Below, in pieces: positions 17,613 to 25,317 of a stretch of 64,000 nt of DNA (its first letter is position 1; each line of letters starts with the position of its first letter). Source of the DNA: Chitinophagaceae bacterium 26-R-25 (GTDB lineage Bacteria > Bacteroidota > Bacteroidia > Chitinophagales > Chitinophagaceae); NCBI GenBank assembly GCA_029906195.1, contig JARWSJ010000003.1:736505-800504 (forward strand), in the 5' to 3' direction. The notes under the pieces are model-generated. The model ran no database searches. It saw only the letters and a program-made list of their open reading frames with translations, and was not told the DNA's origin. The position numbers and the translations under genes are program-made.

Positions 17613-17797
17613 GAATGCTTCGCATTCAGATCACCACTAAGGCACTAAGGGCACTGAGTTTCACTAAGAGATAGTATGCTTGAACCCAAAGGGTGCTTGT
17701 TAACACCTCCGTTTCCTTTGCCCATAACATTGAGACCTTTGCGGTTAAAATACCTCCTTAGTGAAGCTTAGTGCTCTCAGTGCCTTAGTGGTGAAAT
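17613..17797. repeat. Inverted-repeat element 7 (CACTAAGG word) with mini-hairpin
   Basis: A small hairpin GAATGC-TTC-GCATTC (17613-17627) abuts the left arm (17629-17669: TCACCACTAAGGCACTAAGG, GCACTGAGTTTCACTAAG). The right arm (17756-17796) has TAGTGAAGCTTAGTG and CAGTGCCTTAGTGGTGA. The spacer is about 86 nt. The layout matches element 5. Confidence 0.86.
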
Positions 17798-17816
17798 TTT
17801 AGAGCCGCACACAAAA

Positions 17817-18407
17817 CTATCTTTTTATAGCATTCTCAACTTCCTCGCTTAACGGAGAAACAGAAGGGTCAAAATAGTTTGTCAGATTTCCATTTTCATC
17901 AACAAGGTATTTGGAGAAGTTCCATGACGGCTGTTGATCGTTCCATCCATTTTTGTCTTTATCACTCAACCAATTGAAAATCGCATTTTGATGGTTGCCC
18001 TTTACCACGCTGCTTTTTGCAGCAAGCGGAAAAGTAACACCATAATTGATTTGGCAGAAGCTGGCAATTTCTTCATCGCTGCCTTTTTCCTGTTCCTTGA
18101 AATCGTTCGCCGGAAACCCAATCACCACAAGGTCTTTGTTGTACTCGTTGTACAAAGTTTGTAGCTCACTGTATTGGCCGGTGTAGCCGCAATCGCTGGC
18201 AGTGTTTACCAATAGCAATTTCTTGCCTTTAAAATTGCTCATGGGAACATGCTGGCTGTTGTTTAACTGCAGAGGCAAATCATATATCGAGATGACAGAT
18301 GTTGATTTTCCGGTGTTCTCCAATGCCTTATTCTTTGCACCGAATAGGTTTGTGATCTTCATTAGTAGCGGGTAAACAGCTTTTAATATTTTTTGTCTGC
18401 CGGTCAT
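17817..18407 (-). CDS. Glutathione peroxidase (cysteine type)
   Basis: VNTASDCGYTGQYSEL contains the peroxidatic Cys73 (not selenocysteine). GFPANDFKEQEKGSDEEI supplies the conserved Gln-containing motif, and SWNFSKYLVD supplies the Trp-Asn pair, so the catalytic tetrad is complete. The first 38 residues extend beyond the usual bacterial form and contain a mildly hydrophobic basic helix (KILKAVYPLLMKI), possibly a membrane-surface anchor. It reduces hydrogen peroxide or lipid peroxides, probably with thioredoxin as the donor as in most cysteine-type enzymes. It is upstream of the CxxC membrane gene on the same strand. Confidence 0.92.
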   Translation of the reverse strand: MTGRQKILKAVYPLLMKITNLFGAKNKALENTGKSTSVISIYDLPLQLNNSQHVPMSNFKGKKLLLVNTASDCGYTGQYSELQTLYNEYNKDLVVIGFPANDFKEQEKGSDEEIASFCQINYGVTFPLAAKSSVVKGNHQNAIFNWLSDKDKNGWNDQQPSWNFSKYLVDENGNLTNYFDPSVSPLSEEVENAIKR

Positions 18408-18410
18408 GAT

Positions 18411-18446
18411 ATTAAGTAAAAAGTAGAAAGTGAAAAGTAAAAAACG
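18411..18446. repeat. Solitary repeat arm (AGTAAAAAG word)
   Basis: An arm of AAGTAAAAAGTAGAAAGTG and AAAAGTAAAAAACG directly upstream of the glutathione peroxidase start. No complementary arm is visible nearby. Confidence 0.5.
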
Positions 18447-18458
18447 TTGGCGATAAAA

Positions 18459-19880
18459 TTATTTCAATATTCTTTTCAACCACTTCAGTTTGCCCTCGTA
18501 TGGCGGGTATTTTAATGAAGGGTCAATCCAGTTGGGTGTTTTTAAAACAGCTTTTGTGTGAGTAAATACTTCGAAAGAGTACTTGCCGTGATAACGACCA
18601 ATACCACTGTTGCGAATACCGCCGAAAGGCAAATAATCGTTCGTAAAATGTAGCGCCGTATTATTCACGCAACCGCCGCCGAAGCTAATGCTCTGCAGCC
18701 ATTGCTGTTCTTTTTCCTTTGAATTGGTAAAAATATAAAACGCTAACGGATCAGGATTTTGCGCAACAATTTTCCTTGCCTCTTCAAAAGTGGAATAAGA
18801 AATTATTGGAAGTATCGGGCCGAAAATTTCTTCATTCATCACAGGACTATCAAGGCTTACATCAGTTATTAAAGTAGGGGAAATGTAAAGTTTCTCCGCG
18901 TTTGTTTTTCCGCCGTGAACGATTTTCCCTTGCTGTAAATATTTTGCGAGATTGTCAAACCTTCTCTTTGTTATGATTTTGCCGTAGTCATTACTGCTGG
19001 ACGGATCGTCACCATACATCTGCTTTATAGCCTCCGCAAGTGATTGAATGAATTGCTCTTTTATGGACTCATGCACCAGCACATAATCAGGTGCAATGCA
19101 GGTTTGGCCCGCATTTGTAAATTTCCCCAATGCAATTCTTTTGACAGCTGTTTTCAAGGCCGCGTCACTTTCTACAATGCAGGGACTTTTCCCTCCCAGC
19201 TCAAGTGTAACAGGTACAAGATTTTTCGCCGCCAATTCATAAATGCTTTTTCCTACAGGAATACTGCCGGTATAAAATACGTGGTCAAATCGAAATGTGT
19301 TCATTAGCTCCGGAACAACAATGGCCCCATCTCCCTGCGCCACAAAAATGTACTCGCTGGCGAAGGTTTTTGTAACGATCTTTTCGATAACCGCTGCAGT
19401 TGCAGGTGCGAGTTCAGACGGCTTTACCACGATACAATTCCCGCCGGCAATTGCTCCCGCAACCGGCAGCATGCAAAGTTGAAAAGGATAGTTCCACGGA
19501 GCAATGATAAACACTACACCGAGTGGATCACGAAGCAAATAACTTTTGGATGGGAGATTCACAAGGTTGGTCCTTGCTCTTTCCGGGTGCATCCATTTAT
19601 GCAGATTCTTAAGTGCAATGTTTATTTCTGCAAGCGTCAATCCAATTTCAGTCGCATAAGCTTCCGCAGCATTTTTTTTCAGATCTGTAAAAAGTGCCTG
19701 CAAAATTTCTTCTTCGTGCTCAATGATTGCTTGCTTAAAACGCTGCAATTGCTGCTTCCTGAACTCATAACTTCTTGTAGCGCCTGATTCATAATAACTG
19801 CGCAATCTTTCCGCATTACCTGTTAATGTAGTGTAAGGCATTGCGGAGGCAGGAATAATATCTGGAACGTTTGCAAGCAT
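18459..19880 (-). CDS. NAD(P)-dependent aldehyde dehydrogenase
   Basis: IIAPWNYPFQL (cofactor-binding loop), ELGGKSPCIVE (general base Glu) and NAGQTCIAPDYVLV (nucleophile Cys261) are all present in order. The C-terminal ending NWIDPSLKYPPYEGKLKWLK matches the aldehyde dehydrogenases of the ALDH3/coniferyl and fatty-aldehyde group, with which its 473-residue length agrees. It oxidises aldehydes to acids; the substrate is unknown. An arm of a repeat element lies in the gap between it and the divergent tadA gene. Confidence 0.93.
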   Translation of the reverse strand: MLANVPDIIPASAMPYTTLTGNAERLRSYYESGATRSYEFRKQQLQRFKQAIIEHEEEILQALFTDLKKNAAEAYATEIGLTLAEINIALKNLHKWMHPERARTNLVNLPSKSYLLRDPLGVVFIIAPWNYPFQLCMLPVAGAIAGGNCIVVKPSELAPATAAVIEKIVTKTFASEYIFVAQGDGAIVVPELMNTFRFDHVFYTGSIPVGKSIYELAAKNLVPVTLELGGKSPCIVESDAALKTAVKRIALGKFTNAGQTCIAPDYVLVHESIKEQFIQSLAEAIKQMYGDDPSSSNDYGKIITKRRFDNLAKYLQQGKIVHGGKTNAEKLYISPTLITDVSLDSPVMNEEIFGPILPIISYSTFEEARKIVAQNPDPLAFYIFTNSKEKEQQWLQSISFGGGCVNNTALHFTNDYLPFGGIRNSGIGRYHGKYSFEVFTHTKAVLKTPNWIDPSLKYPPYEGKLKWLKRILK

Positions 19881-19932
19881 AGGTGGAAGTTAGGGTGAAG
19901 TCTTTTTTAGGATTTGATGTGCAATGTATCCC

Positions 19933-19970
19933 TCCATTTTCAAATCCTCAAATTTTCAAATTCAATTTAC
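19933..19970. repeat. Solitary repeat arm (AAATTTTCAAAT word)
   Basis: TTTTCAAATCCTCAAATTTTC and on, the right-hand arm type of elements 4 and 6, without a left arm in the same gap. Confidence 0.55.
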
Positions 19971-20002
19971 ACCAATTCAGCGCAAATAAATAATTTCGTC
20001 CC

Positions 20003-20440
20003 ATGACAGATGAATATTACATGCAGATGGCATACCGCGAAGCACAGAAGGCCTTTGACGAAGGTGAAGTGCCCGTAGGAGCCATTGTGGTGATGAACGA
20101 TAAGATCATAGCCAGGGGATACAACCAGGTAGAGAAATTAAACGATCCTACGGCCCATGCGGAGATTATTGCACTCACTTCTGCGTTCAACTATATCGGG
20201 GCAAAATACTTGCCGGAAGCTACACTGTACGTAACCGTTGAGCCCTGCCTGATGTGTGCCGGCGCCTTGTATTGGGCAAAAGTGGGCAGGATTGTGTGGG
20301 GAGCTGATGATGAAAAAAATGGGCACAAACGCATCACTGGCGTTAATTTTCCCTTCCATCCCAAAACAGTGATCACGACTGGCACCATGAGGCAGGAGTG
20401 TTCGGAGTTGATGAAGAGTTTTTTCAAAGCAAGAAGATAG
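20003..20440 (+). CDS. tadA: tRNA-specific adenosine deaminase/nucleoside deaminase
   Basis: The zinc-binding signature is complete: PTAHAEIIAL (His and catalytic Glu) and VEPCLMCAGALYWAK (two Cys). Length 145 and the N-terminus EYYMQMAYREAQKAFDEGEV match TadA, which converts the wobble adenosine of tRNA-Arg to inosine. A guanine deaminase-like activity is possible in related proteins, but the sequence favours TadA. Its stop is followed one base later by an inverted-repeat element. Confidence 0.9.
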   Translation: MTDEYYMQMAYREAQKAFDEGEVPVGAIVVMNDKIIARGYNQVEKLNDPTAHAEIIALTSAFNYIGAKYLPEATLYVTVEPCLMCAGALYWAKVGRIVWGADDEKNGHKRITGVNFPFHPKTVITTGTMRQECSELMKSFFKARR

Positions 20441-20624
20441 AGGGAATTGAAAGTTGAAAATTGAAAGTTGAAAATGAGGTTCTTGAGGTGCTAATCTTTG
20501 CACCTTAATATATGAAATGCAAGGGTGAAACGGCGATGCTACCTTTTGCATTTTCAATTTTCAACTTTCAATTTTCAATTGACTCACCAGCTTTCAACTC
20601 TCAACTATCCACTCTCAACTCCCA
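20441..20624. repeat. Inverted-repeat element 8 (TTGAAAR word) plus CAACTCTC arm
   Basis: The left arm (20441-20476) is ATTGAAAGTTGAAAATTGAA and on. The right arm (20548-20581) is TTTTCAATTTTCAACTTTCA and on. The spacer holds an inner hairpin AGGTGC/GCACCT. A further lone arm of CAACTCTCAACTATCC follows (20596-20621), just before the superoxide dismutase promoter region. Confidence 0.85.
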
Positions 20625-20634
20625 AAAAAACCAT

Positions 20635-20642
20635 TACATTTG
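20635..20642 (+). promoter_or_regulatory. Candidate -7 box for superoxide dismutase
   Basis: TACATTTG fits TAnnTTTG, 54 bp before the ATG. The -33 position lies in a repeat arm and does not match TTTG. Confidence 0.35.
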
Positions 20643-20696
20643 TTATCTGGTCAAAGAATTTTAGAACAATCATTTAAATCTTAAAAACTTATAATT

Positions 20697-21305
20697 ATGG
20701 CATTTACATTACCTGCGCTGCCTTATGCGCACAATGCCCTGGAGCCTCATATCGATGAGCTTACTATGAAAATTCACCATGGTAAACACCACCAGGCTTA
20801 TGTAGATAATCTGAATAAAGCAATCGCAGGCACTCCAAATGAAAATAAAAGTCTTGAAGAATTGGTAGCTGCTGCAGGCACTATATCTCCTGCTGTACGG
20901 AACAATGGTGGTGGTCACTGGAACCACAGTTTCTTCTGGGAGTCATTGGCGCCAAACGCCGGTGGTCAGCCAAGTGGCACATTAGCTGATGCAATCAATG
21001 CTGCTTTTGGTTCTTTCGATGCATTCAAAGAAAAATTCAACACTGCAGGCGCTACACGTTTCGGTAGCGGCTGGGCATGGTTGTTGGTAAAAGACGGTAA
21101 ACTGGAAGTTTCTTCTACTCCAAACCAGGACAATCCTTTGATGGATGTTGCTGAAGTAAAAGGCGCTCCGATTTTGGGTGTTGACGTGTGGGAACATGCT
21201 TACTATCTGAAATATCAGAACCGTCGTCCTGAATATCTTGCAGCTTTCTGGAACGTAGTTAACTGGAACAAAGTAGCTGAGCGTTTTGCCGCTGCTACAA
21301 AATAA
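20697..21305 (+). CDS. Fe/Mn superoxide dismutase
   Basis: All four metal ligands are in their usual contexts: His in [16 protein letters not shown], His in NHSFFWE, and Asp and His in [12 protein letters not shown]. The 202-residue length is standard and there is no signal peptide, so it is cytoplasmic. It converts superoxide to hydrogen peroxide and oxygen. Iron versus manganese (or cambialistic) preference cannot be fixed by eye. A clear terminator follows. Confidence 0.95.
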   Translation: MAFTLPALPYAHNALEPHIDELTMKIHHGKHHQAYVDNLNKAIAGTPNENKSLEELVAAAGTISPAVRNNGGGHWNHSFFWESLAPNAGGQPSGTLADAINAAFGSFDAFKEKFNTAGATRFGSGWAWLLVKDGKLEVSSTPNQDNPLMDVAEVKGAPILGVDVWEHAYYLKYQNRRPEYLAAFWNVVNWNKVAERFAAATK

Positions 21306-21336
21306 CCAGACCGAATAAAAAAAAGTTGTTATTTGC

Positions 21337-21370
21337 GATCCCGGAACTTTAGCTCCGGGATTCTTTTTAA
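21337..21370 (+). terminator. Rho-independent terminator after superoxide dismutase
   Basis: The 8-bp stem ATCCCGGA/TCCGGGAT with loop ACTTTAGC is followed by TCTTTTT. It lies in front of the lipoprotein gene, which argues against any start of that gene further upstream. Confidence 0.85.
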
Positions 21371-21410
21371 TATTAACAGAAAAACCTTTCAACCATTTAA
21401 AACACAAGGA

Positions 21411-22019
21411 ATGAAAAAATTATTTTCCCTGGTTACGATCGCAGCCTCTGTTGCTCTTGTATCCTGCTCAGGCGGTAGCAACACAAAAAAAGTATTGATT
21501 ATGTCGAGCGGCAAGCTTACTGTAGACGCCCAGAACATGGCAAACATTAAACAAGAACCTGGTACGCAGCATAACGAACAATATGTAACTTTTAATACAG
21601 GCGACAAAGTCGTATTGAATGTGGAAACACCTTCCGGCAAACAAAGCTTTTCCGTTGATGCTCCCGGCTTGTATGTATTGAATTTGAAAACAGATACATT
21701 GGTGGGTGGCTATAAAAACTTCGGCAGCGGTCCTGGTGAAACAAAAATTACACAGGCGCAGTTGCAGGACAAAGTAGACAGTTTGCAACAATTGTTAAGC
21801 GGACAGGGCGTTACAGAAGCTAAAAAGAACTTCTTTATTGTACCGGGAAAATTGCAAAAAGTAAGTGCTAATACAGACGCACAAATCTTCGGGCCATTCA
21901 ATCAGTTGCCTGGTTCTTTCAGCTCAGATAACGACAAAGCACCAGAAGTATATAAATTCTACACTGCGCCAGACGCAAGAGAAGTGTTGGATAGAACAGT
22001 GAAAATGCTGAAGCAGTAA
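21411..22019 (+). CDS. Lipoprotein, function unknown
   Basis: A lipoprotein signal (MKKLFSLVTIAASVALVSC) puts the lipidated cysteine at position 19. I chose the ATG at 21411 because a longer in-frame form would run back into the superoxide dismutase terminator. The mature part shows no motif I recognise; it is mostly beta-strand-like with a Q/L-rich segment (QLQDKVDSLQQLLSGQG) that may be a short coiled coil. The 202-residue protein has no operon partner. Its stop adjoins an inverted-repeat element containing a terminator hairpin. Confidence 0.82.
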   Translation: MKKLFSLVTIAASVALVSCSGGSNTKKVLIMSSGKLTVDAQNMANIKQEPGTQHNEQYVTFNTGDKVVLNVETPSGKQSFSVDAPGLYVLNLKTDTLVGGYKNFGSGPGETKITQAQLQDKVDSLQQLLSGQGVTEAKKNFFIVPGKLQKVSANTDAQIFGPFNQLPGSFSSDNDKAPEVYKFYTAPDAREVLDRTVKMLKQ

Positions 22020-22193
22020 TTAAGAATTAGGAATTAGGAATTAAGAATTAAGAATTAATAGGGCGGCATTCTTTGATGAATGTTGCCCATTTTTTATTTA
22101 GTCAAATCCTCAGAAGTGCAGGCTGCTTGAAACAAATAATGAATAGCCGAATGGAAGAATTCTTAATTCTTAATTCCTAATTCTTAATTCCCA
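22020..22193. repeat. Inverted-repeat element 9 (GAATTAR word) with conserved core
   Basis: The left arm (22020-22058) repeats GAATTAG/GAATTAA directly after the lipoprotein stop. The right arm (22158-22192) repeats TTAATTC/CTAATTC and ends by the yidD stop. The spacer begins with a core (22058-22096) that closely matches, in reverse orientation, the core of element 11 at 29109-29148. Confidence 0.88.
22061..22096 (+). terminator. Terminator hairpin inside element 9
   Basis: GGGC-GG-CATTC, loop, GAATG-TT-GCCC forms a stem with two G-U pairs, followed by ATTTTTT. It would end transcripts of the upstream lipoprotein gene. Confidence 0.8.
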
Positions 22194-22196
22194 TTG

Positions 22197-22508
22197 CTAA
22201 GGCAATGGATCATACCCATGTCCTCCCCACGGATGGCAGCGGATGATTCTTTTGAAGGCAAGCCAAAAGCCTTTTATCGGGCCATATTTTTTGAAAGCTT
22301 GCAGGGCATAAGTGGAACAGGTAGGAGTGAAGCGGCATTTAGGGCCCAGGATAGGCGAGATGATCCACTGGTATAGTTTGATCAGCAGAACAAAAGGAGA
22401 GATCAATATACGCTTGATCAGGCCTGTTTTCTCAACTTCTTCAATATGGTTATGATCGCTGCACAATTTGGTCCGAAAGTTTATTAATGATAGTAGCCAT
22501 TTTCTCAC
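22197..22508 (-). CDS. yidD: Membrane protein insertion efficiency factor YidD
   Basis: The conserved core [20 protein letters not shown] then [12 protein letters not shown] and [11 protein letters not shown] is unmistakable for YidD. The family normally begins close to the [12 protein letters not shown] segment; here the only standard start is the GTG giving a 103-residue form with about 35 extra residues that overlap rnpA by 59 bp. A CTG or TTG nearer the core is an alternative start. YidD helps Sec/YidC-dependent insertion at the inner membrane. Position behind rnpA is the universal arrangement. Confidence 0.92.
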   Translation of the reverse strand: MRKWLLSLINFRTKLCSDHNHIEEVEKTGLIKRILISPFVLLIKLYQWIISPILGPKCRFTPTCSTYALQAFKKYGPIKGFWLAFKRIIRCHPWGGHGYDPLP

Positions 22509-22875
22509 TCACCTCCGTATAGGCAGGAATGGTTTTGCCAGTGTAAATAAAAAACACAGCGAGCTGCAGGTTCTTTGTTTGTAATACTTCTTTCAAAGGT
22601 ATTTTTTGCAAGCGGTATGCCTCGCGGGTCAGGCGTTTTATCCTGTTCCTGTCGACCGCCCTTTTAAAGTATTTTTTACTGGCGCTAACACCCGCTTGTA
22701 CCGGCGTGTCAGCTGACAGCTCCGTGAACATGTAGTACACACGAAAAGGAAACACGTTCATAGACTTACCTTTTTGAAAAAGTGAATCTATCAGTTTTCT
22801 GCTTTTAAGCCGTTCTGGCTTTCCTAATGTGTGTATTTTGCCCAAGGAATATGATTTAAACAAAAATAGCTCCAC
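22450..22875 (-). CDS. rnpA: Ribonuclease P protein component
   Basis: The conserved [20 protein letters not shown] opening, FPFRVYY, and the RNA-binding [20 protein letters not shown] are all present. RnpA assists the catalytic RNA of RNase P in cutting tRNA 5' leaders. There is no ATG near the expected N-terminus: the longest form uses GTG at 22875, but that codon sits in the 3' arm of a hairpin. The TTG at 22845, which would give [16 protein letters not shown], fits the family's usual N-terminus better. It lies between rpmH and yidD. Confidence 0.9.
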   Translation of the reverse strand: MELFLFKSYSLGKIHTLGKPERLKSRKLIDSLFQKGKSMNVFPFRVYYMFTELSADTPVQAGVSASKKYFKRAVDRNRIKRLTREAYRLQKIPLKEVLQTKNLQLAVFFIYTGKTIPAYTEVSEKMATIINKLSDQIVQRS

Positions 22876-22888
22876 AACAGCGGAGCTA
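22857..22888 (-). terminator. Attenuator-like hairpin between rpmH and rnpA
   Basis: On the minus strand, TAGCTCC-loop-GGAGCTA is followed by TTTTTG. It lies 27 bp after the rpmH stop and covers the first possible rnpA start. It could lower rnpA expression relative to L34. Confidence 0.6.
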
Positions 22889-22914
22889 TAAATTATTTGG
22901 AATAAAGCTAAGTT

Positions 22915-23070
22915 TTATTTCGCTTTTTTCTCGTCAGAAACAGTTAGTTTCTTACGGCCCTTTTTGCGGCGGGAAGCCAATACTTTACGTCCGTTGGCAG
23001 TTTGCATGCGCTTACGGAAACCGTGAACGGTTTTACGACGACGTTTGTGTGGTTGAAATGTACGTTTCAT
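22915..23070 (-). CDS. rpmH: 50S ribosomal protein L34
   Basis: A 51-residue basic protein, [20 protein letters not shown] followed by [20 protein letters not shown] and a short Lys/Glu-rich tail. This is the canonical L34, slightly extended at its C-terminus (TVSDEKKAK). It is a component of the large ribosomal subunit. It is followed by rnpA and yidD on the same strand, the usual bacterial order. A consensus promoter lies about 97 bp upstream of its ATG, with a structured leader between. Confidence 0.97.
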   Translation of the reverse strand: MKRTFQPHKRRRKTVHGFRKRMQTANGRKVLASRRKKGRKKLTVSDEKKAK

Positions 23071-23084
23071 TTTATTACTTTTTT

Positions 23085-23149
23085 ACCCGTTTTACTAATG
23101 CGCCTCGCGGCAATTTTACTTCAACTTCACAACGGGTCACCATACCCGT
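23085..23149 (-). promoter_or_regulatory. Structured rpmH leader with alternative pairings
   Basis: In the minus-strand leader the word ACGGGT occurs twice (23149-23144 and 23090-23085) around one ACCCGT (23137-23132). The ACCCGT can pair with either copy; pairing with the proximal copy closes a loop holding GCC-GCGA-GGC, a GNRA-capped hairpin. The proximal copy is 15 nt before the ATG. A regulatory switch is inferred. Confidence 0.45.
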
Positions 23150-23166
23150 CGGCGTGAAAGGGACGG

Positions 23167-23197
23167 CAAAGGTAAATCAGGGAGGGGGAAATTCAAA
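23167..23197 (-). promoter_or_regulatory. Promoter for rpmH-rnpA-yidD
   Basis: Reading the minus strand, TTTG (23197-23194), a 19-bp spacer, then TACCTTTG (23174-23167) is an exact fit to the Bacteroidota housekeeping consensus TTTG-N19-TAnnTTTG. The expected transcript start leaves a leader of about 90 nt. Confidence 0.82.
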
Positions 23198-23205
23198 AAG
23201 ATTTT

Positions 23206-23313
23206 TGATAATTGAAAGTTGAAAATTGAAAGTTGAAAATGAAGAATACTAAGCTATTGTAAATGAATTCGCTATAAAACCAATTTTCAATTTTCCACTT
23301 TCAATTTTCAATT
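23206..23313. repeat. Inverted-repeat element 10 (TTGAAAR word)
   Basis: The left arm (23210-23238) is ATTGAAAGTTGAAAATTGAA and on. The right arm (23283-23313) is CAATTTTCAATTTTC and CACTTTCAATTTTCAATTA. The spacer is about 44 nt. The right arm supplies the murI stop codon. Confidence 0.85.
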
Positions 23314-24139
23314 AAAATTCCACTTTCTTCGCTTCTAACGGCTGCCCGAAAAATATAGCGGCCTGGCGGCTAAAGTCCTCGGTGGAGTCGGTAGTATAAA
23401 ATTCCAGTTTGCCCCCCTTGGAGCATTGAGCTTCCATTTCAGGGTGGCGTGCGAGATAATCCTTTAAGCTTTTGGCCACGATGTCCCCCTGCGTAATCAC
23501 CTGAACGCCCTCCGGAGTAAATTTCCTAATCTTGTCCAGAAGCAATGGGTAGTGCGTACAGGCAAGTAAAATAGTATCAACATCTTTGTCCTGCGCCATT
23601 GCCTGATCAACATATTTCTTCACAAAAAAATCGGTTCCCTCATTGGCATATTCTCCATTCTCTACAAGCGGCACCCACATGGGGCAGGCGAGCTGACTAA
23701 CCTTTGCCTCCGGAAAGAACTTCTCTATTTCGAGTATGTATGAACGTGAATTGACGGTTCCTTTGGTGGCAAGAATGCCTAAATGATTTGTTTTGGAATA
23801 ATTTCCGATCACCTCAGCAGAAGGCCTTATCACCCCCAGTACTCGGTAATCAGGATTAATGCCCGGCAGATCGTTTTGCTGAATGCTGCGCAAAGCCTTG
23901 GCAGATGCTGTGTTGCAAGCCAATATCACAAGACGGCAGCCCATGCTAAACAGGTGCTTGACACACTCTAATGTATACTGGTAAACAGTTTCAAAGGAAC
24001 GGTTGCCGTACGGCGTGCGTGCATTATCGCCTAAATACATATAGTCATACTGCGGCAATTCCTTTACTATTTCTTTCAAAACAGTAAGCCCGCCGTAACC
24101 TGAATCGAAAACGCCGATGGGATGATATGCTTTTGACAT
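23312..24139 (-). CDS. murI: Glutamate racemase
   Basis: GVFDSGYGGLTVLKEI is the N-terminal family signature with the catalytic-site Asp-Ser pair. VILACNTASA and ILLACTHYPLL carry the two catalytic cysteines. At 275 residues the length is normal. It interconverts L- and D-glutamate, supplying D-Glu for peptidoglycan. It is downstream of the ompH/bamA run on the same strand but separated from it by a strong terminator, so it probably has its own promoter. Confidence 0.95.
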   Translation of the reverse strand: MSKAYHPIGVFDSGYGGLTVLKEIVKELPQYDYMYLGDNARTPYGNRSFETVYQYTLECVKHLFSMGCRLVILACNTASAKALRSIQQNDLPGINPDYRVLGVIRPSAEVIGNYSKTNHLGILATKGTVNSRSYILEIEKFFPEAKVSQLACPMWVPLVENGEYANEGTDFFVKKYVDQAMAQDKDVDTILLACTHYPLLLDKIRKFTPEGVQVITQGDIVAKSLKDYLARHPEMEAQCSKGGKLEFYTTDSTEDFSRQAAIFFGQPLEAKKVEF

Positions 24140-24150
24140 GTAACAAAAAT

Positions 24151-24181
24151 AAAACGTCCCGCTGGTTAAGCGGGACGTTTT
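24151..24181 (-). terminator. Rho-independent terminator of the bamA-ompH operon
   Basis: A perfect 13-bp stem (AAAACGTCCCGCT/AGCGGGACGTTTT) with a 5-nt loop, followed on the minus strand by TTTTATTTTTG. It lies 22 bp after the last ompH gene and just before the murI start. Confidence 0.92.
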
Positions 24182-24202
24182 ATGTATATTCTTGAAAATT
24201 AC

Positions 24203-24709
24203 TTATTTAATTCCCAATTTCTTTTTAACCAACGGAGCCAAATCATCAGCTGGTGGGTAAACGATCAATTGTTCTTTTACAAACACATAACCGTAACCGT
24301 TTTCTTTAGCAGTAGCAGCGATTGCGTCCATTGCTTTCTTTTGAATTGGTTCAGTCAATTCATCTTGTCTTTTTTGCAATTCTTGCTGAATGCGTTGCTC
24401 TTCACCTGCCAACTCCTGGCTAAGGGCTTGCAAATTTTTTCTTTGAACCTCTTTTACTGCTGTAGACAATTTAGCAGAATCAGCAATAAATTTTTGTGCT
24501 TTTTCTTCGAAAGATGCTTGTTTTTCTTTTGCGCTTTCTACAAGAGCTGCTTGGTATTGTTGTAATGAAGAATCAGCTTTTTTAGCTTCAGGCATAGACA
24601 TGATAATCTCATTCAAACTCACATAGCCAATTTTGGATTGAGCGTTAGCCTTGTTATTTGCTACCATCAGGGCACCGGCCATTAACACTACTGTTAATAA
24701 TTTTTTCAT
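24203..24709 (-). CDS. OmpH/Skp family periplasmic chaperone (second copy)
   Basis: A signal peptide (MKKLLTVVLMAGALMVANNK, cleaved near NAQS) is followed by KIGYVSLNEIIMSMPEAKKAD, the usual Skp start, then a long charged coiled coil (about residues 40-125) and a short beta C-terminus. Skp trimers hold unfolded outer-membrane proteins in the periplasm. It is the second of two tandem paralogues downstream of bamA, 75 bp after the first. Confidence 0.92.
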   Translation of the reverse strand: MKKLLTVVLMAGALMVANNKANAQSKIGYVSLNEIIMSMPEAKKADSSLQQYQAALVESAKEKQASFEEKAQKFIADSAKLSTAVKEVQRKNLQALSQELAGEEQRIQQELQKRQDELTEPIQKKAMDAIAATAKENGYGYVFVKEQLIVYPPADDLAPLVKKKLGIK

Positions 24710-24784
24710 TGTGTTCTGAAATTGTTTTTTTTTGAAGTTGTTATTTCTTAGTTTTTAGTTGTTTTGTTAAACTCGCTTTCACGT

Positions 24785-25297
24785 TTATTTAACACCCAAT
24801 TCCCGGAGCACGTCTTCACTTTTATCCAGTTTAGGGTCGGCAAATATAACGGTAATTCCTTCACTTTTATCTAAAATAAAATCATACATTTTGGCTACCG
24901 CAAGTTTCTGAATTGCCGTGTAAACTTTGTCCTGTATTGGTTTTACCAACTCCTGGCGCTTTTTAAAAAGATCGCCCTCAAAACCAAAACGTTTTCTTTG
25001 CAGATCCCTCAATTCTTTTTCTTTTACGAAAATTTCATCCTCACGTTTTTTCTTCAACACATCGCTTAGCATAACCTGTTCTGCATCAAAGTCTTTGTAC
25101 ATTTTATCCAAAGCCTGTTGTTTGGAGTCGATCTCTTTTTGCCATTGCGCACTGATGTCGTCCAGTTTCTTTTGAGCATCTGTATAATCTGGAATTTTCT
25201 CCAAAATATATCGGGTATCAACAATCGCATATCGTTGTGCCGAAGCTGTACAAACGATAGCAAGAATGCATATGGCTGAAAAAATTAGCTTTTTCAT
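24785..25297 (-). CDS. OmpH/Skp family periplasmic chaperone (first copy)
   Basis: A signal peptide (MKKLIFSAICILAIVCTASA) is followed by QRYAIVDTRYILEKIPDY, then the coiled coil KQALDKMYKDFDAEQVMLSD and on. Length 170. Same role as its neighbour: carrying outer-membrane proteins to the BAM complex. It begins 21 bp after the bamA stop, so it is almost certainly co-transcribed. Two divergent copies side by side are the norm in Bacteroidota. Confidence 0.93.
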   Translation of the reverse strand: MKKLIFSAICILAIVCTASAQRYAIVDTRYILEKIPDYTDAQKKLDDISAQWQKEIDSKQQALDKMYKDFDAEQVMLSDVLKKKREDEIFVKEKELRDLQRKRFGFEGDLFKKRQELVKPIQDKVYTAIQKLAVAKMYDFILDKSEGITVIFADPKLDKSEDVLRELGVK

Positions 25298-25317
25298 AAA
25301 GAATCTTTTTAGGTTTA

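Noticed and set aside
21333..21410. A longer lipoprotein precursor
   Set aside because: It would start inside the superoxide dismutase terminator and would bury the lipoprotein signal peptide.
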